A stretch of 51,832 nucleotides of DNA, from NCBI GenBank assembly GCA_017631435.1, contig JAGBTG010000008.1:1-51832 (forward strand). The letters run 5' to 3'. The notes under the pieces were generated by a model that saw only the letters and a program-made list of their open reading frames with translations, was not told the DNA's origin and ran no database searches. The position numbers and the translations under genes were made by a program. The stretch comes from Bacteroidales bacterium. Lineage in GTDB: Bacteria > Bacteroidota > Bacteroidia > Bacteroidales > UBA932. This document shows positions 35,764 through 45,020 of this stretch, piece by piece. Every line of letters starts with the position of its first letter. Position 1 is the stretch's first letter.

Positions 35764-36121
35764 CTTCGTTCAAATGTTTCTTGTCCAACTCTTTTGATAT
35801 TGCCACAAGCTTCTCCTTAATGGCAGAGAGCCTGCTTATAACCTCAACCCTGCGGTCATCTCCGGTAATGTTGTCCTTCATCCTTCTGGCTGCACCCTCA
35901 AGGGTCATACCCCGCTCCTTCACCAGATAATATATAACCTTGAAATTGGACATATCCTTGGCCGTAAAAAGCCTGTTGCCCTTCTTGTTCCTTGCCGGCT
36001 TTATGAAATCGGGGAACTTGCCTGCCCAAAAACGGACAAGCGACACATTTACATCCAGTTCTTCCGAAACTTCCCCTATAGTATAATAGAGTTTTTCTAC
36101 GGGTTTATCCTTGTATGGCAT
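35741..36121 (-). CDS. MerR-type transcriptional regulator
   Basis: A 126-residue DNA-binding protein. The start is the ATG at 36121 (MPYKDKPVEKLYYTIGEV): the longer frame begins in the M23 gene and adds 43 residues unlike the family. The winged helix covers YYTIGEVSEELDVNVSLVRF, followed by RNKKGNRLFTAKDMSNFKVI. A short C-terminal coiled coil lacks effector-binding Cys residues, so the signal is unknown. MerR genes next to M23 peptidase genes and alaS are a recurring Bacteroidetes arrangement. It lies 14 bases after the second M23 gene. Confidence 0.88.
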   Translation of the reverse strand: MPYKDKPVEKLYYTIGEVSEELDVNVSLVRFWAGKFPDFIKPARNKKGNRLFTAKDMSNFKVIYYLVKERGMTLEGAARRMKDNITGDDRRVEVISRLSAIKEKLVAISKELDKKHLNEDEEGEGI

Positions 36122-36135
36122 ATCCAAAATATTTT

Positions 36136-37089
36136 CTAATCCAATGATTGGCCTGTGTTTGCTGTAACCACAGCCATATCGCGGTACATCTGTGGGGTAA
36201 TTGACGAAAAGAAGTAATCCATGGGATCCATTACCTTCCCTTTGTACCACACCTCATAATGCAGATGCGGCGCAAAGGACATTCCTGTAAGCCCCACTTC
36301 TGCAATCTCTTCTCCCTGCTTAACCCTCTGTCCTTTCCTTACTCTTATTTTTCCAAGATGGTTATATACAGTAACATAACCATTACCATGATCTATGGTT
36401 ACACTGCTTCCCTCCCTTCTTCCGTTCCTCACAGCCTTTACAACCGTGCCATCTGCGCCTGCCAGCACCGGAGTTCCGGAAGCAGCCAGCAAATCCATTC
36501 CGTTATGTATGGCAACCGTCTTGTAGAACGGATTGATCTTCTTCCCTACAGAAGCCCCCGACTGCCTTATGGAAAAATCCTTTACTGGCACAATGCTCGG
36601 GATAGCCGTCACCCCTGAGCCCAAAGAGTCCAAAGCGCCCCTTATCCCCTCAAATGTGGTCTCCACCCGGGCCATTCCCCTCTCCATAACAGAAAGCCTC
36701 ATCTTTGAATCTTCTACAACAGACTCAATCCTTGTGGTATCAATACCTGCAAACATGTCATAATCGCCATATGCGGAATACACCGGGGGCTCAGCATTGA
36801 ATATGCTCCTGTAAATCTCCCTATCCCTATGCTGCAGGTTCTTTATGGTATTGTCGAGCTGTTGCAGCCGGCCATGCAGCTTCCCATACTCAACCTCCAT
36901 CAGTTCAGTCTCACGCGCCAATTCCCTCTCCTGCTCCGTGCTGATAAAAAGTGAAAACACCGCATAATACAGCACAGCCAGCACAAGGCTCAGACAAAAA
37001 TACTTCACCACCACCCATATCCATCCCCAAAGCCCTCTACTGTCTTCAACAAAGTTGAGATCATCCTTATCAAACCTGTACTTTCCCAT
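36136..37089 (-). CDS. M23 family (LytM-type) membrane-anchored peptidase, second of a tandem pair
   Basis: A 317-residue protein with one N-terminal membrane helix (about 25-50), a periplasmic coiled coil (about 50-90, QERELARETELMEVEYGKL) and a C-terminal LytM/M23 zinc peptidase domain (about 185-300). The metal ligands are present: AIHNGMDLLA (HxGxD-type) and the HLHYEVW motif (HxH). It should cut peptidoglycan cross-links. Its ATG overlaps the stop of the upstream paralogue (TAATG), so the pair is translated together. Confidence 0.92.
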   Translation of the reverse strand: MGKYRFDKDDLNFVEDSRGLWGWIWVVVKYFCLSLVLAVLYYAVFSLFISTEQERELARETELMEVEYGKLHGRLQQLDNTIKNLQHRDREIYRSIFNAEPPVYSAYGDYDMFAGIDTTRIESVVEDSKMRLSVMERGMARVETTFEGIRGALDSLGSGVTAIPSIVPVKDFSIRQSGASVGKKINPFYKTVAIHNGMDLLAASGTPVLAGADGTVVKAVRNGRREGSSVTIDHGNGYVTVYNHLGKIRVRKGQRVKQGEEIAEVGLTGMSFAPHLHYEVWYKGKVMDPMDYFFSSITPQMYRDMAVVTANTGQSLD

Positions 37090-38042
37090 TATTTTGGCCT
37101 CACCATCTCCTTATACTCCTCTCCCCTCACGTCCTCATTGTAATAATTCAGCGGATTTACCCTCCGCTCCCTGTAAATCACCTCATAATGCAGGTGCACA
37201 CCCTTTGATTTTCCGGTATTTCCCATTGTGGCAATCTGTTCGCCTCTGGTAACCTTATCTCCAACTTTCACCAGCATTGTCTGCAGATGCGCATATCTTG
37301 TCTTGTAACCGAACCCATGATCCACAACAATTTCCCTGCCATATCCAAAAAAATTCCTCCTCACGGTAACCACAGTTCCATCACCCGGCGCATATATCGG
37401 TTCCCCTTTATCTCCCGACAGGTCTATACCCTGATGCATCCTCCTTCCACCATAAACAGGATCTGTCCTATAGCCGAAAAGACTGGAGAGCCTCACCTTC
37501 TCCAATGCCACGGGAGGTATGGCCGGCACACACTGAGCCATCTCTCCTGTCCTTTTTGCCAGAAGCGACACCTCATCATATGAACGGGACTGCACAAAAG
37601 CCTTCTTGTAGATGACATCCATTTTCTTTACAGCATCCAACAACGCAGTTGAATTGGACACTGCCTCAAGATGCGCATACCTGTTCACACCTCCAAAACC
37701 TGCATTTCTCACATCTTCGGAAAGCTCATCCATACCAAAAACAGGCCTATAGATGTTGTTGTCACGCATCTGGAGTTCCCTCAATGCAATATCATTCTGC
37801 TGGAACTGCCTTTCCAGCAAATTGAACCTTGAGGTTACAGACGCATGCTTCTGTTTGAGGTAAGCTGTCTTTGGTGTGTCATAACCCAGGACCTGGGTGT
37901 AGAAACAGTAATATCCTATTGAAGCAATCAGGCTAAGTCCGAAAAGAAACAACCCTTTTGACAATCGCCTTCTGAACGGACTCCTATACTCCTCATATGC
38001 CAGTGTCCGGGCATTGAACTCATATCTTTTCTTTCTGGACAT
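37089..38042 (-). CDS. M23 family (LytM-type) membrane-anchored peptidase, first of a tandem pair
   Basis: A 317-residue paralogue of the downstream gene, with the same length and plan: a basic N-terminus, a membrane helix (about 30-50), a coiled-coil linker, and a catalytic M23 domain with RMHQGIDLSG and VHLHYEVIYR. All ligands are intact. The equal length and shared plan suggest an old duplication, though the sequences have drifted far. First gene of the long minus-strand run, divergent from alaS, with its own TATATTTG promoter box. Confidence 0.92.
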   Translation of the reverse strand: MSRKKRYEFNARTLAYEEYRSPFRRRLSKGLFLFGLSLIASIGYYCFYTQVLGYDTPKTAYLKQKHASVTSRFNLLERQFQQNDIALRELQMRDNNIYRPVFGMDELSEDVRNAGFGGVNRYAHLEAVSNSTALLDAVKKMDVIYKKAFVQSRSYDEVSLLAKRTGEMAQCVPAIPPVALEKVRLSSLFGYRTDPVYGGRRMHQGIDLSGDKGEPIYAPGDGTVVTVRRNFFGYGREIVVDHGFGYKTRYAHLQTMLVKVGDKVTRGEQIATMGNTGKSKGVHLHYEVIYRERRVNPLNYYNEDVRGEEYKEMVRPK

Positions 38043-38069
38043 CAGATAAAAACCCTATTTTAACAGATG

Positions 38070-38077
38070 CAAATATA
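38070..38077 (-). promoter_or_regulatory. -7 promoter element (TATATTTG) of the M23-merR-nif3-dnaB-rnf run
   Basis: An exact TAnnTTTG match 28 bases before the first M23 ATG. It is the only good promoter match I noticed upstream of this run. Internal promoters, for example before dnaB or rnfB, cannot be excluded. Confidence 0.6.
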
Positions 38078-38097
38078 AAAAATAAAATTAAAAAGAT

Positions 38098-38105
38098 TAT
38101 TTTTG
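38098..38105 (+). promoter_or_regulatory. -7 promoter element (TATTTTTG) of alaS
   Basis: An exact TAnnTTTG match 23 bases before the alaS ATG, divergent from the M23 promoter. Confidence 0.6.
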
Positions 38106-38127
38106 CATCTAATTTAATTATACGGAT

Positions 38128-40743
38128 ATGACTTCAAACGAGATAAGAGAAAAGTTCCTGGAATTCTTCCGTTCCAAAGGACATACCATAGTGCCGTCGG
38201 CTCCAATGGTAGTAAAGAATGACCCTACACTAATGTTCACAAATGCCGGAATGAACCAGTTCAAGGATTGGTTCCTTGGCAACAGTGAGGTAAAATACAA
38301 AAGAGTTGCAGACTCGCAGAAATGTCTCCGTGTAAGCGGAAAGCATAACGACCTTGAAGAGGTAGGCCACGACACCTACCACCATACAATGTTTGAAATG
38401 CTGGGCAACTGGAGTTTCGGCGACTATTTCAAGACCGAGGCTATAGACTGGGCTTGGGAACTCCTTACAGATGTATACAAACTGGATCCTGAGAGACTTT
38501 ACGCTACAGTATTTGAAGGGTACGAGGCAGACGGTGTCCCTATGGACCATGAGGCAAAAGAGGCATGGCTAAAACACCTTCCTGCCGAGAGGATTATCCT
38601 TGGCAACAAGAAAGACAACTTCTGGGAGATGGGAGAGACCGGACCTTGCGGTCCTTGCAGCGAGATCCACATAGACCTCAGAAGCGACGAGGAGCGTGCA
38701 CAGGTTCCAGGCGTTGAGCTTGTAAACCAGAGCCACCACCTTGTAATTGAGATCTGGAACCTTGTATTCATGCAGTTCAACAGAAAGGCAAACGGCTCAC
38801 TTGAACCGCTTCCACAGAAGCATGTGGATACAGGAATGGGCCTTGAGAGACTTTGCATGGCATTGCAGGGCAAGAAGAGCAACTACGATACAGACGTGTT
38901 CCAGAACATGATCTCCGAGATTTCACGCATCAGCGGAGTAGAGTACAAGGCAGAGGGTGAAACCGGCGTTGCCATGAGGGTAATTGCAGACCACATCAGG
39001 GCCATCAGCTTCTCAATTGCAGACGGCCAGCTCCCTTCAAACGTAAAGGCCGGATATGTTATCAGACGAATCCTCAGAAGAGCAGTAAGATACGCATATA
39101 CATTCCTCAAGATGGACGAGCCGCTCATGTGCAGGCTTGTACCTGCACTGGTTGCCCAGATGGGAGATGCCTTCCCTGAACTCAAGGCACAGCAGACCAT
39201 TGTGGAGAAAGTGATCAAAGAGGAGGAGGAGGCATTCCTCAGAACACTCGATAAAGGAATCAAGCTTATTGAGGGAATCATCAAGGACAACGCAGAGACC
39301 AAGTTGGTTTCAGGCAAAGATGCATTTGTCCTTTATGATACTTTCGGCTTCCCGATAGACCTTACAGAACTTATTGCCAAAGAGAACGGCTACACAGTAG
39401 ACCTTAAGGGCTTTGAGGCGGAGCTGCAGCAGCAGAAGGAGCGTAGCCGCAACGCTACAGCCGTTGAGGAGGGTGACTGGGTAGAGGTAAATCCTTATGT
39501 TGCAACCGAGTTCACAGGATATGACAGCATTGTGGAAGAGGGGGTGAAACTGCTCAAGTACAGAAAGGTAAAATCTAAGAACAAGGAGAGCGTACAGCTT
39601 GTATTTGACAGAAGCCCATTCTATGCAGAGAGCGGCGGACAGGTTGGAGACTGCGGCTGGATTGAATATGAAGGAGGCGAAAAGATTGAGATTGTAAACA
39701 CCGTAAAGGAGAACGGTCTTCCTGTACACATTGCCACTACAATTCCTTCAAACCCTCAGGCAACCTTCACAGCAAGGATTGATGCTGCAAGAAGGGAAGC
39801 TGTAACCAACAACCATACAGCAACCCACCTTCTTCACAAAGCGTTGAGGGAGACTTTGGGACTTCACATTGAGCAGAAAGGCTCATCTGTAACCGCTACA
39901 GGTTTCAGGTTTGACTTCTCCCACTTTGAGAAGATAGACCCGGTAACTCTAAGGACAGTTGAGAAACTTGTAAACAAATACATCCGCGAGAACAGGCCAA
40001 GAAACGAGTTCAGAAACATGCCTATTGAAGAGGCAAAAGAGAAAGGTGCAATGGCATTGTTTGGAGAGAAATACGGTGATACAGTACGTGTAATCCAGTA
40101 CGGAGACTCCATTGAGCTTTGCGGAGGTACTCACGTGGAGGCTACAGGTCAGATAGGATTCTTCAAAATCGTATCTGAGGGAGCTGTGGCTGCCGGTATC
40201 AGAAGAATAGAGGCAACTACAGGAGTACACGCAGAAGAGTTGCTATACACTGTAGAGGATTTGCTTGGACAGGTTAAATCATATTTCAACAACACACCTA
40301 ATGTTGCAGCTTCCATCAAAAAACTTATTGCCGACAACGACTCGCTCAAGAAGGATGTGGAGACATTCATGAAAGAGAGGGCAATTTCCCTTAAAGATGC
40401 CCTTATCAAGAATGCACAACAGATAAACGGGGTAAATGTTCTTGGTTTGAAAGGCACGTTTGGTGCAGATCTTGTTAAGAATATAGCGTTCCTTGCAAAA
40501 CAGGAGTGCACCGGCACAGTTATGGTTGCCGCTACTGAGTATGAGGGAAAACCTACCCTTACACTTATGTATACAGATGACCTCGTTGCCAAAGGTGCAA
40601 ATGCAGGCAAGGATATCAGGGAGGCCGCCAAGTTCATTATGGGTGGTGGCGGCGGACAGCCTGGCCTTGCCACTGCCGGCGGAAAGAACACCGCAGGCCT
40701 TGACGAGGCTTACAACAAACTGATTGAGATAGCTACAAAATAA
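38128..40743 (+). CDS. alaS: Alanyl-tRNA synthetase
   Basis: An 871-residue class II synthetase. The catalytic core spans about 1-460 ([35 protein letters not shown], the motif 3 region [13 protein letters not shown]). The editing domain has [11 protein letters not shown] and the zinc motif [13 protein letters not shown] near 665-680. The C-terminal DHH-like oligomerisation part ends at [17 protein letters not shown]. Length is normal for the family. The first of four plus-strand genes that run on into the permease, fmt and thiamine pyrophosphokinase. Confidence 0.98.
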   Translation: MTSNEIREKFLEFFRSKGHTIVPSAPMVVKNDPTLMFTNAGMNQFKDWFLGNSEVKYKRVADSQKCLRVSGKHNDLEEVGHDTYHHTMFEMLGNWSFGDYFKTEAIDWAWELLTDVYKLDPERLYATVFEGYEADGVPMDHEAKEAWLKHLPAERIILGNKKDNFWEMGETGPCGPCSEIHIDLRSDEERAQVPGVELVNQSHHLVIEIWNLVFMQFNRKANGSLEPLPQKHVDTGMGLERLCMALQGKKSNYDTDVFQNMISEISRISGVEYKAEGETGVAMRVIADHIRAISFSIADGQLPSNVKAGYVIRRILRRAVRYAYTFLKMDEPLMCRLVPALVAQMGDAFPELKAQQTIVEKVIKEEEEAFLRTLDKGIKLIEGIIKDNAETKLVSGKDAFVLYDTFGFPIDLTELIAKENGYTVDLKGFEAELQQQKERSRNATAVEEGDWVEVNPYVATEFTGYDSIVEEGVKLLKYRKVKSKNKESVQLVFDRSPFYAESGGQVGDCGWIEYEGGEKIEIVNTVKENGLPVHIATTIPSNPQATFTARIDAARREAVTNNHTATHLLHKALRETLGLHIEQKGSSVTATGFRFDFSHFEKIDPVTLRTVEKLVNKYIRENRPRNEFRNMPIEEAKEKGAMALFGEKYGDTVRVIQYGDSIELCGGTHVEATGQIGFFKIVSEGAVAAGIRRIEATTGVHAEELLYTVEDLLGQVKSYFNNTPNVAASIKKLIADNDSLKKDVETFMKERAISLKDALIKNAQQINGVNVLGLKGTFGADLVKNIAFLAKQECTGTVMVAATEYEGKPTLTLMYTDDLVAKGANAGKDIREAAKFIMGGGGGQPGLATAGGKNTAGLDEAYNKLIEIATK

Positions 40744-40754
40744 TTTGTCACGCT

Positions 40755-42230
40755 TTGAAGAAACTGGACCTGTTTGTACTCAAGTCCTTTTTGGGACCGT
40801 TCATAATGACACTGCTCATTGTACTGTTTGTACTGTTGATGCAGTTCCTGTGGCTATACATAGATGAGCTGGTAGGAAAGGGCCTTGGGCTTGGTGTGAT
40901 TCTGGAATTTCTGGGATGGGGCAGCGCAACACTGTTCCCGCTTGCCCTCCCATTGGCCACCCTCCTGGCTTCCATCATGACAATGGGAAGCTTTGGAGAG
41001 AATAATGAGCTGCTTGCAATGAAGGCTGCAGGTATTCCTCTGCTTAGGATACTTGCACCGCTTATTGTACTGTCGGGAGTAATCAGTGTTGCAGCATTCT
41101 TTGCCTCAAACAACCTCATTCCGGTGGCATATGAAAAGATCTACTCATTGAGGGATGACATAGGCAAAACCAGGGAGGAGATAAAGATTCCTACCGGTGT
41201 CTTCTACAACGGTATAGACGGCTATACCCTCAGGGTTGTGGAGAGGGATGAAAACAATGTGATGCACAATGTGATGGTCTATGACCACAGCAAGAACAAC
41301 GGAAACATCAGTGTAACCGTTGCCGATTCCGGCATCATAAACATGAGCAGCGACAAGACATGCCTTACGTTTACCCTCTACAACGGCACAAACTACGAGG
41401 AAACCAATACAAAACAGAAGAGGGATACAACCCTGGCATTGCAGAAGGTAGACTTTACAATGCAGGAGATTGTAATTCCGCTATCAAATTATGCCTTCAA
41501 GAAATCAGACGGTTCAAAATTCAGCAACGAGGTGATGACCAAAGGGCTTGCCCAGCTGAGGATTGACAGGGATTCCCTTGAACAGAAAAAAGAGAAGCAG
41601 CTTGACCAGCTCACAAAGAGGGCAACATACTCTGAACATATGCCCAACATGAGCCAGATCATTGCTGCAAAATCAGATTCTACAAAATTCAAGGGCAATC
41701 TGAACATAGATTCACTGTTCACATGGAAAGATCTTGAGCAGGAATGCGAAGTGTACAGGGCTGCAGCAGAGAAAGCCGACCAACAGCTTACACAGGTACA
41801 ATATTTCCCGGTAGAACTCAACCAGGTTGCATATCCTTTGAGAAGGACCATTCAGGAGAGTTTCAGAAAATTCACACTTTCCATTGCATGCCTTATCTTT
41901 TTCTTCATTGGAGCCCCACTGGGTGCCATCATAAGAAAAGGTGGACTAGGTACTCCTGTAATTGTATCAATGCTGTTCTTTGTTGTATACTGGGTAGTTG
42001 ACATAAGTGGTAAAAAGCTGGCCAATGATGGAGCCATCACCCCATTCCTGGGTGCATTTATATCCACTTTTGTACTGATGCCTATAGGTGCATTCCTTAC
42101 ATGGCAGTCTACAAAAGACTCTGCATTGTTCAATGCTGATGCATATGTATCATTCTTCAAGAACCTCTTCTCAAAAGCCAGATGGCGTGCAGCCGGAAAG
42201 CTTATAAAGACCAGGTTCCTGAACAAATAA
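40755..42230 (+). CDS. LptF/LptG (YjgP/YjgQ) family permease with long periplasmic part; TTG start
   Basis: A 491-residue membrane protein of the LPS-export permease family. Three N-terminal helices (about 12-35, 50-75, 95-125) are followed by a beta-jellyroll periplasmic region extended by a coiled-coil insert (about 265-350, many K/E/Q), then three C-terminal helices. Usual members have about 360 residues, so the insert adds over 100. Translation apparently starts at TTG (LKK read as MKKLDLFVLKSFLGPF), eleven bases after the alaS stop. No ATG or GTG fits the conserved N-terminus. It probably pairs with the permease at 43926-45020. Confidence 0.88.
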   Translation: MKKLDLFVLKSFLGPFIMTLLIVLFVLLMQFLWLYIDELVGKGLGLGVILEFLGWGSATLFPLALPLATLLASIMTMGSFGENNELLAMKAAGIPLLRILAPLIVLSGVISVAAFFASNNLIPVAYEKIYSLRDDIGKTREEIKIPTGVFYNGIDGYTLRVVERDENNVMHNVMVYDHSKNNGNISVTVADSGIINMSSDKTCLTFTLYNGTNYEETNTKQKRDTTLALQKVDFTMQEIVIPLSNYAFKKSDGSKFSNEVMTKGLAQLRIDRDSLEQKKEKQLDQLTKRATYSEHMPNMSQIIAAKSDSTKFKGNLNIDSLFTWKDLEQECEVYRAAAEKADQQLTQVQYFPVELNQVAYPLRRTIQESFRKFTLSIACLIFFFIGAPLGAIIRKGGLGTPVIVSMLFFVVYWVVDISGKKLANDGAITPFLGAFISTFVLMPIGAFLTWQSTKDSALFNADAYVSFFKNLFSKARWRAAGKLIKTRFLNK

Positions 42231-42237
42231 TTTACCT

Positions 42238-43236
42238 ATGACCAAAATTTCGCCTAAAATAGTATACATGGGGACACCGGAGTTTGCGGTTGCCCCATTG
42301 CAGGAACTTGTAAAGTGCGGCTACAACATTGCCGGCGTTGTTACTGTTCCCGACAAACCCAGCGGACGCGGACTTAAAGTAAACAAGAGCGCAGTAAAAC
42401 TTTATGCCGAGGAGCACCTGATTCCCAACGGTACCAGACTGATGCAGCCCGTATCCCTAAAGGACGAAGGGTTCCTTGCAGAACTTAGGGAACTTGATGC
42501 AGACCTCTTCATTGTAGTGGCATTCAGAATGCTACCGGAAGTTGTATGGGCCATGCCAAAGATGGGTACATTCAACCTTCACGGATCCTTGCTGCCCCTT
42601 TACCGTGGCGCCGCTCCAATCAACTGGGCCATTATCAAAGGCGAGAAAACAAGCGGTGTAACCACATTCCTTATAGACAAGGAGATTGACACAGGAAATA
42701 TCCTTATGCAGAGGGAGTGCCCCATTGGAGAGAGGGAGAATGTAGGTTCCCTCTACGACAGGCTTATGGGAATTGGAGCCAACCTGGTTGTAGAGACAGT
42801 TGACGGGCTTGTGAAAGGGGAACTCACCCCTATGCCACAGAGCGGCAAAATTACCGGCGCCCCAAAACTCAACAAGGAGATTGCACGTATCAAGTGGGAC
42901 ATGAACGATCATGACCAGCCCGGTTCAACCAGTGCAGAACTTATAGACAGGCTTGTAAGGGGACTCTCGCCTTATCCAGCAGCCATTACTGCTATGACAG
43001 ACGGAGAGAAGACATTTGAGTTCAAAGTATTTGAAACATCAATTGTTAAAGGGAACCCTGAGGCAGGCATTGATGCCGGAACCATAAAGAGTGACGGCAA
43101 GAACTATGTGCATGTATATTGTGCAGACGGCTCTGCAATCTCGCTGGATGAGATTCAGATGGCCGGCAAGAAAAGGATGCAGATAAAGGACTTCCTGCTT
43201 GGATTCAGGAACATCGGACAATACAAGTTCATCTGA
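42238..43236 (+). CDS. fmt: Methionyl-tRNA formyltransferase
   Basis: A 332-residue enzyme that formylates the initiator Met-tRNA using 10-formyl-THF. The N-terminal formyltransferase domain has VYMGTPEFAVAPL, the catalytic NLHGSLLPLYRGAAPINWAI and DKEIDTGNIL. The C-terminal domain binds tRNA (LSPYPAAIT). Length is normal. It lies seven bases after the permease gene and five bases before the thiamine pyrophosphokinase gene, which suggests co-transcription with alaS, another translation gene. Confidence 0.97.
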   Translation: MTKISPKIVYMGTPEFAVAPLQELVKCGYNIAGVVTVPDKPSGRGLKVNKSAVKLYAEEHLIPNGTRLMQPVSLKDEGFLAELRELDADLFIVVAFRMLPEVVWAMPKMGTFNLHGSLLPLYRGAAPINWAIIKGEKTSGVTTFLIDKEIDTGNILMQRECPIGERENVGSLYDRLMGIGANLVVETVDGLVKGELTPMPQSGKITGAPKLNKEIARIKWDMNDHDQPGSTSAELIDRLVRGLSPYPAAITAMTDGEKTFEFKVFETSIVKGNPEAGIDAGTIKSDGKNYVHVYCADGSAISLDEIQMAGKKRMQIKDFLLGFRNIGQYKFI

Positions 43237-43241
43237 TACAT

Positions 43242-43922
43242 ATGAACCGGGAGAAAAAATCCATAGTCATTCTGGCAGACGGGAACTATCCCGTTGCCCC
43301 ATATCCGCTTGAACTTTTGCAGAAGGCAGACTGCATCATATGCTGCGATGCGTCTGTCCTCAAGCTCAAGGGGGTTGAGCCACATTATATTGTGGGGGAC
43401 ATGGATACTCTTGGAGCAGAGTATGCAGAAAAATACAAGAATATAATACACAAAAGCAGCTGCCAGGAAACCAACGACCAAACCAAGGCCTTCAGTTTTG
43501 CCTTGGGGCTTGTACCTCCGGGTACAGAAGCCGACATACACATTCTGGGGACAACCGGAGGAAGGGAAGACCACACCTTGGGCAACATCTCACTCCTTAT
43601 GGAGTACACAAAAAGCACCGGAAAAGCCATTGCCCCATTCAACAATATAATGCACGAAGGTATAAATGTGGATATAGTTACCGACAACGGAATCTTCACC
43701 CCACATTTCAACTCCTTTGAGAAGAGGTGCAGGGCAGGTCAGCAGATATCAATCATCTCATTTGACAATACAATAAGGATAAAGTCTACAGGTTTGCGCT
43801 ATCCTACAGACAATGCCACATTTGAATTCTGGTGGAGCGGCACATTGAACGAAGCCACAGGGGAAAGTTTTTCCCTTGAGTTCAGCCACAGCGCCCCTGT
43901 ACTGCTTTTCATGCTTTACTAG
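43242..43922 (+). CDS. Thiamine pyrophosphokinase
   Basis: A 226-residue enzyme that makes thiamine diphosphate from thiamine and ATP. Motifs are ILADGNYPVAP, the metal site VGDMDTLG, ETNDQTKAFSFAL and GTTGGREDHTLGNISLL, all in the right order. The C-terminal beta-domain ends at HSAPVLLFML. It is the last gene of the alaS run. The opposite-strand permease ends four bases beyond its stop codon, leaving no room for a terminator, so the two transcripts must overlap at their 3' ends. Confidence 0.94.
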   Translation: MNREKKSIVILADGNYPVAPYPLELLQKADCIICCDASVLKLKGVEPHYIVGDMDTLGAEYAEKYKNIIHKSSCQETNDQTKAFSFALGLVPPGTEADIHILGTTGGREDHTLGNISLLMEYTKSTGKAIAPFNNIMHEGINVDIVTDNGIFTPHFNSFEKRCRAGQQISIISFDNTIRIKSTGLRYPTDNATFEFWWSGTLNEATGESFSLEFSHSAPVLLFMLY

Positions 43923-43925
43923 CCC

Positions 43926-45020
43926 CTATTTGGGAGCCATCCTGTAAAGCACAACTGCAACAACAGCAAACAGGATATTAGGAAGCCAAATGGCTACAAA
44001 AGGTGGCAGGGTATCTGTGTGCACAAACATCTGGCTGAACCTCATGAACAGGATATAAGAGAAACTCAAGGCAATACCTATACCAATATTGAGACCAATT
44101 CCACCCCTTCTTTTCTGGGAAGAGAGTGATACTCCAATAACCGTAAGAATAAATGCTGAAAACGGGAGAGCTACCCTTGTGTGCTTTTCTATAAGAGCAA
44201 ATTTCACCATCTGGTCTCCTCTCATCTGCTGAGTGGCAATCAGCTCGTTCAATTGTGGATAATTGAGCGTTTCCACAGTCTTCTTTCTCCTGTAAAAATC
44301 GTCTACAGTAATTACCAGTGCGGTATCAAGACGCCTTCCGGTTGTGATTACCTCACTGTTGCCCATATACTCCCTCAAATGATAATTACGCAATGACCAG
44401 CACCCCTTTACAGAATCCCACTGCGCACTCTCGGCACTAAGTTTTGAAATGATCTTGTGACCGTCAAGACTCTCAAGGGTAAATTTGTATCCGGTGTTGT
44501 TCCAGGTACTGAAAGACTCCATATACATGAAAGTTCCCGGAGATATCTGGTAGTGCATGTTCCTGTTGGAGTTCTCAAACTTCTTCTTTATATATTTCTG
44601 TTCAAAGTCTATCCTCCCCTTGTTGGCTGAAGGAATTACAAAAAGGTTGAGTACCAGACTGAACGCCGCGATTGCAAATGCGGAAAGCATATACGGATAC
44701 ATCATTCTCTTAAAACTGATACCTCCGGCCAGTATTGCAATGATCTCCGAGTTTGCGGCAAGTTTTGATGTAAAGAAAATAACCGCAATAAAGACAAACA
44801 TAGGTGAGAACATATTCATGTAATACGGCACAAAATTGGCGTAATAATCAAATATGATCTCATTAAGAGGGGCACTCTTATCTACAAAGTCATCTATCTT
44901 CTCACTTATATCAAAGATGATGACAATGCCTATGATAAGGAGAATTGCAAAGAAATAGGTTCCAATGAATTTCCTTATTATATACCTGTCTATCTTGGTT
45001 ATGTTGAAATTATATCTCAT
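43926..45020 (-). CDS. LptF/LptG (YjgP/YjgQ) family permease
   Basis: A 364-residue membrane protein of the YjgP/YjgQ family, which with an ABC ATPase extracts LPS from the inner membrane. Three N-terminal helices (FIGTYFFAILLIIGIVIIF, FVFIAVIFFTSKLA, AFAIAAFSLVLNLFVIPSA) and three C-terminal helices flank a periplasmic jellyroll (about 135-270). Length is standard. It follows tgt with no gap (stop and start adjoin), a pairing common in Bacteroidetes. The second, larger permease of the window is at 40755-42230. Confidence 0.93.
   Translation of the reverse strand: MRYNFNITKIDRYIIRKFIGTYFFAILLIIGIVIIFDISEKIDDFVDKSAPLNEIIFDYYANFVPYYMNMFSPMFVFIAVIFFTSKLAANSEIIAILAGGISFKRMMYPYMLSAFAIAAFSLVLNLFVIPSANKGRIDFEQKYIKKKFENSNRNMHYQISPGTFMYMESFSTWNNTGYKFTLESLDGHKIISKLSAESAQWDSVKGCWSLRNYHLREYMGNSEVITTGRRLDTALVITVDDFYRRKKTVETLNYPQLNELIATQQMRGDQMVKFALIEKHTRVALPFSAFILTVIGVSLSSQKRRGGIGLNIGIGIALSFSYILFMRFSQMFVHTDTLPPFVAIWLPNILFAVVAVVLYRMAPK

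Noticed and set aside
43922-43926. A terminator between the thiamine pyrophosphokinase gene and the convergent permease gene
   Set aside because: Only three bases separate the stop codons and I see no hairpin with a T-run there. Termination must occur within the opposing genes.
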